Source: Ypsolopha sequella
Lineage: Eukaryota > Arthropoda > Insecta > Lepidoptera > Ypsolophidae
Reading direction: 5' to 3'
Assembly: GCA_934047225.1 (NCBI GenBank)
Contig: OW203983.1
Location: 38,002,310 to 38,066,309 of the forward strand
DNA: 64,000 nt
Shown: positions 13,101 to 25,100 of the stretch, piece by piece
How positions within the stretch are numbered: the first letter of the stretch is position 1
How the letters are laid out: each line of letters begins with the position of its first letter
Position numbers and translations under genes: made by a program
Notes under the pieces: model-generated
Databases searched by the model: none
Seen by the model: the letters and a program-made list of their open reading frames with translations, nothing else
What the model was told of the DNA's origin: nothing

Positions 13101-16100
13101 AATGCTATGATCACCAAAGCCAGAGAATTGATGACTGAGTATTTTGTACCCTTACATTTGGGTTTAAACCATGTAACAAGGCAACATGTTGCAGAGAGGA
13201 ACCTTTTAATACCAAATGCCTTGTTTGGTAATCCAGATAGCCCTTTAGAGGACAGAAAAGCGGTTGTGATAATGGATGGCACATATATATTTGTCCAGAA
13301 AAGTAGTAACTACTTGTACCAAAAAGACACATACTCCTTACATAAGTATACGAACCTTGTTAAACCGTTCATGATAGTTTCGAGCGATGGCTATATTATT
13401 GATGTGCTGGGCCCCTATTCAGCAACGACATCCGATTTAAATGACGAGTTACGGGACCCTGCGAAACCATTACGGCAGTATTTTCAGGCAGGAGATATCC
13501 TTATTCTGGATAGGGGCTTCAGGGACGCTATACCGCTGTTGCAAGCATGCCATTACGACGTCCACTTTCCACGGTCCTTGCAACGGGGTGAAAGACAGCT
13601 ATCCACCTCCGCCGCCAATGAATCGCGTAAAGTGACCATCTGCAGATGGGTAGTGGAGGTGGTAAACGGCAGAATAAAAAGAGATTTTAAAATATTCCGC
13701 CATAGGTTTTTTAACCAAGCCTCCAGACATTTAATGGAAGATTTTAGAGTAGCTGCAGCTTTAACAAACAGCTTTCATCCAGTTATCAGGGACCGTGATG
13801 ATGCTCAACAAATTATTGCCATCATTGAGGAGAAAATGAACATGGATAATACCCTTGGTCATTTTGTTTTAGATAACGATTTAAATAGAAGACGGGCTCA
13901 ATTTGTGAGCATCAATGTAGCTAATAATAATATTGTGTTTCCTGTAATGGCTTACAGCGAATTGATTTTAATAGCACTTGGGACTTATCAAATTAAACAA
14001 GCCCGCTCTTACTATGGTGAACATACAAGGCGAAACGGTGTATATACTGTGGAAGTGTGCAGAGAGGTTGACAGACAATTATTAATTGACATGGTCTTGC
14101 CCGACACAACATGGTTGTTACGTGGGCGAATCCAAAGCAGACATGTTAGGGGTAAAACATATTTCGTGTACATTTTGGTCGATCAAGAGAGACAGGGGCG
14201 AGATGCTATCGCGCAATATTATTGCACTTGCATCGTCGGCCGCAGAACCGTGGGCTGTTGTGCCCACGTGATGACCATAATATGGTTCTTAAGTTGGGCA
14301 AGGCATCAGGGTCATATCGCACCACCTGCACAATTCCTGGACGATTATCTCATTGTTTTAGAGGATGACTAAAAATAAATAATTGTGGAAAAATACCGTT
14401 TTTTTTTTTTTTTTTCATTATAGGTAACGATTTACCCTTCACGCTCACTAATCCACACAAGGGTAATAAGTTTGTCTAAACTCCGACTTTTACAGTAAAA
14501 TGACAGTGCGGAAAAGTGACGAAAATGGTTTTTCTCGCTTACTTGCACAGCGCATCCATTTTTCGTAATGTCATTTTACTGCAACTAATTAAGTCTTGAG
14601 TTTAATGGACTGTAAAACGCAGACATTTCGAGCATGGCCCTTTTTAATACATTAGAATCATCATGAAATGTATTGTTACAACTATAAACGTTCCAAACGC
14701 GCTTATGTTTATTTTCGCAATGACATACGAAAATAACCTCAAAATAAAAACGATACTTATCAGAAAAAGTAATTAAAATGTGTCCGTTTTAAATGGATAG
14801 TCAAACCGTGTTATTTTGAATGTGGTCTTTAATATAGGCCACAATATCTTTGTGTACACTCTTAAGGCATTTTGCTTATGGGGAATTGACCGTCTCCTTT
14901 GGTCTTTGATTCTGTTGCTAGAGAATACGACAGCGCCATCTCGGAATCTTATTTAACACTAAATTTGACATAAGGAAAAACGCTCAAGGGGGATCAAAAT
15001 GCAAAAAAAAAATTATGTTGCAGTTTTCAACGCCATCAAGTCCCCATGATAAGGGGGATCTCCGAAACAAGAGGCCCGAAAAATATGAAAAAAATCATGA
15101 TAACGTGATTATCAGGTGATTATTTATTACCTGAAGATTACAGGGAAAATATAGCGGTTACGATATTAGGATGCCGTACTCAGCGGGAGCAGCGAATTTT
15201 TTGCAAGGCGCTACCATTTCAACGGCTTGTTTTTGTCGCATTAATGTTGCTACGGCATCTACATTTTTGTTATTTACAATCATATTTTTAGGATTCCGTA
15301 CCCGTATCGTCTTGTGGTCCGACACGCACATGTCCAAATTTTTTGTTTGTTTGGTAGCAAATTAAAAAGTCAAGGCTGAAAGTTAAATAAACCCATACAC
15401 AATGGGACCTAAGTCCAAATCCATCAATTTGATACCTAACAATACTTGAATATTCATGTACAGTCAATACCACGTCAAGTTATACAATTGCATTACTAAC
15501 ATTAGCCCCTATAGCGAACGATAGGTACAAAGTCCAATGTATAGCTTGACTATACCAGTGTAAAGGTGATGAAGGGTGCTTTAAAACAGATTTCAGTAAG
15601 TTTTGTCCAAACCTTGCACTGGGCATTATCTATTCCTTCCTATAGGTATATGTACTAACTACTCTTATATACAGTGGCGTATTTACCCTAAGGCCAAAAG
15701 GGCCATGGATGGACCGGGGCGGCAGGCTGCGAGGGGCGGGCGGCGCAAGCTGCACCTCGCGCTCAGCTTTAGACGCCTTTCATTATCAATCGTTAGGTAC
15801 CTATTTGCTTTATTCGTCCAATATTTTAATTTATATTGCTTTTTGACCTTATACTGTCATACAAAAATAGTTCACCGGAAAATATATTAAATATTGAATA
15901 AATGTTTTTTTTTTTTATTTGTTTATAACACTTTTTGCACATTTACACAAATAACTTAAAGACATAAAAAACGATTTAACATGGTGCACAAGGGCGGCAC
16001 TTATTGCTAATATCATTATCGTCCAGGCAACCCTTGGCAGATAACAGAAACAAAATAACATGTGGAGGTGTAAATGTGTAAATACTAATCAGAAAAATGG

Positions 16101-19100
16101 TGTTTATTTCTTTGTAGGTATTTTTAGTTTTTTCATTCATTACCATCACAGCCCGCATGGACACAGTGCTGGATTTTATTTTATAATTGAAACATTTTTA
16201 CTTTTTTCTCGTTAATTTATGGGGCGACAAACCTTACAGGCCCAGGGCGCCAAATCCTAAAATACGCCACTGCGTATATACAGCGTAACACTATTTTATA
16301 CAGCCAACTTTATGCTGGAGACTTAAAGGTAAGTGATCAGTACTACGGGCCAATAATTTTTTTTGCAAATTTAAAAAAAGTAATTTCAACTTTTCATATT
16401 GGGGCTGGGCGTTTGTAGGCAAACGGAAAAAAAAATCGGATTTCCCAAAAAGGGTAATTAAACCTTGATACCGACTATTTCGAGAATTCAGAATGATTTT
16501 AGCTGTATAAATTAATGTCATTTATAGACCTCTGTAACGTTATAAAAATACCAGTACAACGTGTTTTATTGCGTTTTGATTATCATTTTCGTTGATAATA
16601 ATGTTATGTATAATGTAGCCAAACGAGATACTATTTGTGTCTGTCCAAAAGTTGCGTTACGTTATTTCAAGTGGCTTCTTTACATAAATAGTCCAACTTA
16701 CCTCTGGAACGACATCCTTGTAGTCGTACTTGGTGAGATGCAAGCACTGCGCCAGATCGCAGAGGTACCTGGAGACTACGCCCCCGTTCGCGAAGTTCTG
16801 TCTGCCGATGTCTAGGATATTGATCACGGCTCCGTTGTCCGCTGGCCCTTTGGGGTCCTGCCAAGAATCCTGCGGTCGACAGAGATGCACCATATTAGAA
16901 TACTTTCATCCTTGCCTACTTCCAAACAAAGATTCTGTCCATGTCAACAAGTATTTCAACGAATAGTAAAATTTCGCCGTTTACAAACGCCGCGGCGTCG
17001 TCGGTTTCTAAACGCTCGCTGTTACGCAATTTAGGAGGTAGGCATGTATTTATATATGTAACCTATTACTATGTAGTATATAGGATGGGATTTGGTCGGC
17101 CGCCTGGATTCGTGCTGGGGGTTCGGTTGGTGATCATTGAACCTTGTTCCTGGTCCCTGGACGGGTCTCCGGTATGGGTTCGGGCGGTTTATTGGACCTT
17201 GTATAATAATATTTTACCTATAATTTTAATCGTATATATATTGCTACATAAATTAAATAAACATTTAATCTAAGTAGTTCATGTACATTTATTATTTTAT
17301 TACATATATTTTTGTAAGATTAAAATTTGACTTGTGAAACGTGTATTATATATACCTACGTTGCAAAATAAACTTTTTGAATTTATAATTTTAATTTTTT
17401 GAAAACTGCCTGCCGTTTGTAAAATAAATTCGCCATTTTCTAAATAGCCGAAATCGAAAGTCTTTCATCAAAACTTGAAAAAGGTGCGATGATGAGCAGA
17501 GCGAGGAGAAGTGTGTTAGGTTTAAATGTAAGTACATATTGGGAGCCAACCGAAACGGAGCGGTGCGAGGCGACCCTCAATACTTCTAACAGAATTACTA
17601 TATACAGAGGCAAATTAGAAAAAGCAGAATTCTACTATTTGACAAAGATTCGTCGAATAGCAAAATAGCGAGCGTTTAGAAACTGACGAGGCCGTTTATA
17701 AACGGCTGAATTTTATGCATGCGACATATAAAAAACAAAACCCTGACTAGACAAAGCGGCAGAACCTACAAATATGAAATTTGGACTGTAGGTTCCTTGT
17801 ATGACTTAGTTAGATATACCAACTAAGAAAGGATTTTAGGGTCCACGTGAGGTTATTAAATGTTTGTTGAATTATGAAATAAAGTAGCAGGCAGTCAACT
17901 TGGTTAGTTTAATACCAGCAATTGTCCGGAGCAGGAAGGTTTTCTTTACTATGGTCAAGCGTCATTAGTCAGTCAAAACATGTAGGTAGATTTTGTCGTT
18001 GCGTTCGGTACCACGCTGAATATTAAGCCACGCGTTTCTCAGCCGAGGACATATACTTGTTTATAATTTCAATATTTAAATATCTAACAAGTTTTAAATT
18101 TTAGAAAAGCTGTATCCTGCACATGTGAGTATGATCGCTGACTTTACTAATTAAATGTAATTTTTACACGTACAATAAAAATGTTTTTAGCGTACTTTTG
18201 GCACTTATGTACACGACAATCGTAATACAATAGACTTTTGACTTTTTTAAGTGAAAAGCAAAGTAAAAACGGTTCAAAGGTAAAAATTATTATAATTGTT
18301 TAAATTTTCTTTTGCACACTTTGATGAATGAATGAATATGTTTATTTATTTCAAAGATAACTTAATCTAAATACATCCCACAAAACCAAGTAGAAATTTG
18401 GTTTGTCTGTGGGGAGGGAGTCGCACTTCTTTTTATATAAATTAGATAGTAAATCCGATTCTGAAGGCTTTAATTTTAGTTTTAGTGCTGTCAAAACTTA
18501 AATTTTGCCAAAGTAATTAAGCTTCTGTTCCTAAACTTCAAGAACTATTTCGCAATGAAGAAAATTTAGTTTTGACAGCACTAAAACTAAAATTAAAGCC
18601 TTCAGAATCGGCTTTAATTATGTACTAAATTATAAGTAGGTAGGTAAGGAAATGCCTTCTTATTCTTATTCTTATTAACAGTAAATAATAAAATGCTATT
18701 TTAATCTGTCAAATGTTTTCATGTTTTATAAAAGGTAAGTTTTATACATAAGTTTGATAAGTTTTTTTATATAAGTTTGATGTACCTATAATATTTGGTT
18801 TATATTATATCCTGTTATTCAGGACGCCTCCTTCAAGTTTTCCTTAGACTTATTTCTAGATATTTAGGACAAGGTCGGTACTCAGTGATATATCTCAAGA
18901 TCATATCGAACAGGATAAAAGTCAAAGTCAACTTTACAAATAAATCAAGGTTTAACGAATAGGAAGGCGTTGATGTAATACCATTCAAATTGAAGAGGCA
19001 ATTCGAAAAGGGTCCCAATTTAAGGAAATCAAATTTTACAGGATAATAAAAAAGTTTAATATTTTTTAAATTCAATTTAGATTTTCCATAATATTTTTTA

Positions 19101-22100
19101 AAATTCTATTTTAGGATTATAATTTGGACCTTAAACAAATAATTTTTATTAAAAAAGAGCGCCTACTACGAAGTGACAAAATTCGATCGAATATCGTTCG
19201 GTCGTATATCCATCTCTATCACACTCTCTATGCATGCGTCAGAGATGGACATACGCTCGAGCGGTAAACGATCGATCAAATCTTTTTGGGAGTACCGCGC
19301 AAGAGCCCCTCTTCGAGTAAATTCTGTTGTTTTTCGTCACTGTCACATAGATTACCATAAAACCGTATTGCCTTAGTTTGTATCAAATACTGTATTAGCT
19401 TTTTAACATTATTAAGTTCTCCTTGTTTGATTGGCGACTGCCCGAAATACATTCCTTAAAAATTTAGTCATCGAAAAAGGTCCCACCAATACATACATAC
19501 CTATATAATCAAACAGTAGAGTTATTACATTGAAGAAAAGTATTAAATATAGAGAGGGGGTGACTGAAAAAGAGTAATTGAGAACACAAATCAGCGATTT
19601 TTTAAATTCTTTTCTGTCTGTCTGTTTGTTCGCGCACATCTCCAAAACCACTGCACAGATTTCCATGTAGTTTTCACAGGTGGACAGAACTTAATTTAGA
19701 TTAGAATATAGGCTTTGTTTCATTAAAATCGGATGTAGGAAAACAGTTATCGTCATTTAGAGATTTTGGGAATTTACTTTTCTTGTTTTTTTTTTCTTTT
19801 TACATGAAAAATCAACAGATGGCGCTGTTCATTATGGAACGCATATAAATAAATATTAAATTATTTCGTTTAAATAGCATCATTTGTTTTGGTAAATAAA
19901 AAGTTTTTATTTAGTATGTAATTGTATAACAGATGATGATACCTTCTTTGATGAAACGGGGTAGGTACTATAATAACCGAAAATTGTAGAGATAAGTACA
20001 TTAAATTCTGTTAACAAACTGTAAAAGAAAAGAGCTGTGTGTGTGTCTATCAATTGATGATATTCCAAAAAAATAGCGGTGTAGGATAATGATACAAAAA
20101 GAAATCGGAATTATTGTCGGTATTTCATGCATCACGCAAAATCTACTGAACTGGTTTTGATGCGGTTAACCACTGTACTGTAACATATAGCTAGGCAATA
20201 TGTTAGGTTTAGGTAAGGTTAGGTCTTATAGGTAGGTTAAAGGACTATTTGTTCGTGTTGAGTTGGCAATCGATAACCTTTATGGATCGACATACGTCGT
20301 ATTGACTGATTTAATTCGTGTTTTCCAAAAATAAATACAGATCCAGTATAAAAGATCTTTCAAACAAAACACGAGCAAGATTCCTTCTAGAGTCTGGACA
20401 AAGTAAACGAGTCTCAATGAATATTTCTTCTAGAATCCTGCTGAGGAGAAGTTGACTCTCCATAAGATTCCTTCTAGAGTCCTCAAGAAGTAAAATAAAA
20501 ACGATAAAATGAGTGCCCTACGAGGTTCAGAGCTCCCCTGCCTTAATGTGTGCATAATATATGTTAATTAGTGAAATTATATAAAAAGAAAGGAATAAAA
20601 CAAGAACTCAATTTGAAATAAAGTCGTATCATTCAAGAAGATTCCTGTTAGATCCCATAAAGAGTGAGTGCATGTCACAGTACGATCCTCTGCAGTGAGA
20701 AATGGATTATAAAGAAAGAAGGAAGGGAGATCACTGTTCGATAAATTATTATCTAACTTAAAAACTGGTTTACTTTTTTTTTGGGATAGTACATTACTGC
20801 CGCGGTCTGTAATGACCTATGAAATTGCCGACATTTTCTTACAGATTTATGAGTTCATAATTCCGGTAATTCAATAGCTATTTCAGTTATTTGTTTTTTG
20901 TTTCAAAGTCGATTTCAAGGTTTTACATCTACGTATTACATTATGCTTTTATTTTGAGTTTGATCATAAAAATTAAATCTACAAAACAGTTCGTCCTAAA
21001 TGCCATCCATTTCCATGATAAGATTCGTAATATTTTTTTACAGCTGACACTTTTCAAAAATTAAATGAAAGTTGCTGTTAGCTTAATGTTAAATTACATA
21101 ACTCGGGCTTATCATTCGTAAAAAAAAATGCAAAAATGTTAGTACTGAAAATTGAGTTTCCTTCAAATTCTCTAAAGAAAACGGCAATTTCATATATAAA
21201 GGTCTAATAATAGCCGAAAGCGCAGCCACCAGGCGCACCTCTTCAATTGTGTTAATTATTAAAATGAAACTATTAATGCCTCTGGGAGAATTCTGAGTTT
21301 GTATTATAATAATTAATAATTGTATTGTATAATAATAATATAGTACAGGTATATCGCCACGGTTTATAAGCGCTAACCGGTATATAACAATGGCGCTGAC
21401 CTTGAATAAAATCAATTAATCGTTTTTTTAAACGTTTGACGGTCGTAAGTACAGTCGCACATTGTTTCGGCACTGTAAAGCTAATTTACGATAAATACGC
21501 AAAAAACATTGCGATCAATGGATACTTTTATTTAGACATTATTTTGATAAGATTTCACATGACAAAAATAATACATAGAGCAGTAGGAATAGACATAAAT
21601 AGATTACAGTACGATATGCATTATTCACATACTCGGAAGTTTTTTAGAATTTGGGAATAAATTATTCAGTCCCATTCTAGAACTCAAATCTTTAAGGGTC
21701 GTTTCTCCGGATTTGTAACTAAATATTAAGAAATAATTATAAGGCCAAAATACAACCTTTAGCTTAGACAACTTCTAACAATAGTTTGCTATATGCATAA
21801 ATATATATTTTCAATGCAAGTGCTCGTAAAGGCCAACTTTTTATGCATCAAAACCGAACAGAAGCCTGTGAAAACTACATGAAAATCCGTTTAGTGGTTT
21901 CGGAGATGTGCGCGAACAAACAAACAGACAGACAGAAAAGAATTCTAAAAATCGCTGATTTGTGTTTTATTACTCTTCTTTAGTCACCCCCTTTCTATTT
22001 TCATTACTTTTCTTCAATGGACATACACACCGGGTTCTACACTTATTATGCTTATGGTATGTATTGATAATGATAATATATAATATAATATGTATTGATG

Positions 22101-25100
22101 TTATTATACAAATTATACTTAAAAAAGTTAAAATTATGTTCCATTTGCGTCATAATGACCGCGCGCGTTAGTTGAACTTTTTTCTAACCTTTCTTTTTAA
22201 ACAACAAACAATTAATCGCAAAAATCAAAGTGAAATTTAGCTGTAACATATATTTCGGTATGATGGGCAATTGGACACTCACCCTAATTTTAGTAATACA
22301 AATATCATACATGGTTCTGTGCGCGAATGTACGGTGAAGGAAAAAGGAGGTTAAATCAATGGCGGAGAAAAGTGGTGAATCCACTGACAAGAGCGTACTT
22401 CTTAAATTTTGGCTGGGTTAGTTAGCCGATAAGCGCGAAGTTTTCTAAACAAACATTCAAATTTACCTCATTCTCCGACCTTGCTTATAATTATCCCCAC
22501 TAATCAACAGAGTTGCCGACGAGCGTCAAACTTTGTCGTCTAGCGCCGGGTGCGTCTGCGCATACCTACTGCTTACCACTCTGTGCTGTACCATTAATAT
22601 GACTAAACTCTTGTTTCGCAGCAATAAAGATGAGAATCGTTAAGCTAATACGAGAAAGTTTCATTTGGTGGCTGGTGGTAAGACGAGCCGTTGCCAAAAT
22701 TCTACCGCAAGATGACGCATCGTCACAGCGCGCACGTGCAGTCGTTGAACACGTGGGAAGATCGATTAGGGTATTTCTATTATAACTTTGGGTACTCCCT
22801 ATGAGTTCATGGGTATCACGGGAGGTCTATGAGCTAGTAGACAAGAAATTTGAAGAAAGCAAAGACAATGCTAGAATTGGGCACATCCACTTCCGTGTCA
22901 CAACAGCCCACAAGTCGTATTGGTACACATCATGTCGTATGGTATACATACCATAAATAAATCTTGGTTAATGCATATTGAAGACGCAAAATAGTTATGT
23001 CAGACCGAATGAGTGTTTGTCTACCTATCCCTCTACTGGGACATTATGTACCTATCTATTTATTTTCTGCCAAAAACCATCAAGAGGCTCTCAAATTATG
23101 CAAAATGGAAATTAATAGCGAAGTTTGTTGACCTTGTTTAGTCCAATTAGAACACATGTACTTACATACTATCGTAGAAAAACTTGAGAGCCCATATTCC
23201 GCTCGTATTAAGATGTTAATAAGAGCGACGAGTAGGCCCGCGGTAATTTGTTTGTCGGTACCCATGAGGCTGTCAACATTGTACCTATACCTACACAAGC
23301 GTCAAAGATGCTGTACTCTTGCCAATATTGGTATCGATTCGGCATAACACGTCTTAACTTATTTCACAGGACTAACCTTATTTTAAGCGTCCTGTCTTTT
23401 TCTTTCTTTATCGAAAAGACAAGGACAGAACGCTTAAATTAAGTTTAGTCCTGTCGAATAAGTTAGGATGTGCTTCATCGAATCGGTACCATTGTCACTA
23501 AAGCGGTTTATTTAGCACGTGAGTGAGAATGACTAGGTTCCGGTCTATACTGTAGATACGAAAATCTTTAAAATATCAATAATATAAACCAAACATATAA
23601 TTTTTATTAGCGAAGGTATGAAAGTTTAAAAGAAATACCAAGCGCAGAGAACTACACTGGTGGACATAAAAATCGACTCAAGCATTGTTGTTCTACATTT
23701 AAGGAAATAACCCAATCATACAAACATAAACATATGAAATATATAACATATCATTTTAAAGGTATAGGCTTCCACCTTTGATTATATGCATTTTTGTCTT
23801 AAAGCATTTGCTATACAGGCTGTAATTTTTTTTTTAAGTGATGTATTAATAAATATTGAAATAATCAAACAGCGAAAAATTAAAAAAAAACCTTCTTTTA
23901 CAAAATCATTCATTTATTCATTAATTAAGTTTAACATTAGTACTTCGTGTTCCCCCCTCTAGCCCTTATAACTGCTTGCAGCCGGTTCTTCATTGACCTA
24001 ATAAGTTTTTAATTAATTAAATGAATTTCACGCATAGTATAGCGAATACTTTTAAACCAAAATGCATTTATTCAAAGATGGAGGCCTATACCTTTAAAAT
24101 GATATATATATTTCATACGTAGGGCGGCTGACATGTAATCTCCTTGGTCAGAAATATATACAAAAATAATGCTGTTTGGTATGGATTTATATTAGTTTGT
24201 TATTCTATTTTCAAAATGTATTACATTCATTTGTTTATTGCATCACGTTTATTTGTCTCCTACAATTGTTTCGAACATGTCGGTAGAAAAAGTGAAAATG
24301 GATAAAATCGAGCAGCGTGCGGTGATTAAGTTTTTGAATAAAGAAGGGAATACGCCTTCGGAGATCAGACAGCGTATGTTACGTGTCTTTGGCAGTTCGT
24401 GTTCTTCCGAATTTGTTATAAAGTTTTGGTCAAGGCAGTTTAAATTAGGTCGTGAGAGCCTCGAAGATGATCCTCGTAGCGGAAGACCAGTTTCGGCCGT
24501 CACCGATGAAAATGTAGCCAGGGTGAAAAAATTATATTAGAGGACCGACGAGTGAAGCAGTGGGAGATAGCTAGAGATGTGGGCGTCAGTAAAGAGCGAG
24601 TCAATGAAATAATTCATGAGCATTTGAACATGTCCAAGGTTAGTGCACGTTGGGTCCCTAGAATGTTGACTGCATTTGACATGGAGAGGCGTGTCAAATG
24701 TTGCGAAGAGTTTTTGGACATGAGTCGAGGGAAAGAGGAAGAAATAATTTCTAGAATTGTAACATGTGATGAGACTTGGATTCGACAATGGGACCCGGAA
24801 CGTAAGCAAAAGTCGTTACAGTGGAAATTTAACGATGAGAAGCCGCCTCGGAAATTCAAGGTCTGTCCATCGGCCGGTAAACTTATGGCTACAATCTTTT
24901 GGGACACAGAAGGGATTTTGCTCATAGATTATTTACCGAAGAAAACTACAATGAATGCTGATTATTATTCAAACTTATTATACCAACTAAGAGAGACAAT
25001 AAAAGAAAAACGGCGAGGTAAACTAAGCAAAGGAATTCTGATTTTGCACGATAACGCACCAGTGCATACCGCACGCACAACAAAGCTAGCAATTAAAGAC

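Larger units (their letters stand above)
9024..15560 (+). mobile_element. Autonomous DDE_Tnp_4/SWIM DNA transposon with TIRs
   Basis: The borders come from an imperfect inverted repeat. The left arm is about 9024-9120. The right arm is about 15470-15560 on the opposite strand. They share CAGTGG/CACTGG tips, the block ACATTGGACTTTGTACCTAT, then TAGGGGCT(T/A)ATGTT, TGCAA(G/T)TGTATA and TGA(T/C)GTGG. The flanking dinucleotide is TA on both sides (9022-9023, 15561-15562), a possible target duplication. Inside are one five-exon transposase gene without stops or frameshifts, a repeat-rich promoter, and a 1.1-kb 3' tail containing hairpins and fragments of other repeats. It lies in GPAT1 intron 4, opposite to the host gene. 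The PIF/Harbinger-ISL2EU group is the likely superfamily; the exact family is not known to me. Confidence 0.8.
16967..17715. mobile_element. Inverted-repeat element carrying a nested LINE fragment
   Basis: TAAAATTTCGCCGTTTACAA and TTTCTAAACGCTCGC at the left are inverted at 17668-17715 (GCGAGCGTTTAGAAAC ... GCTGAATTTTA). The LINE-like fragment 17129-17384 and the CpG-rich repeat 17448-17605 are inside. The left edge is 97 bp from GPAT1 exon 4, on its 5' side. Confidence 0.65.
17716..23329. other. Intron sequence between listed repeats
   Basis: Part of GPAT1 intron 3. Apart from the entries at 18455, 19490, 21840 and 22622 I see AT-rich unique-looking sequence, a TTCTTA microsatellite at 18657-18678, and a patch at 20380-20490 with three CTTCTAGA(G/A)TC-type elements. 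Confidence 0.5.

Noticed and set aside
12798..13332. Minus-strand ORFs inside the transposase exon E
   Set aside because: Antisense shadows of the DDE coding sequence.
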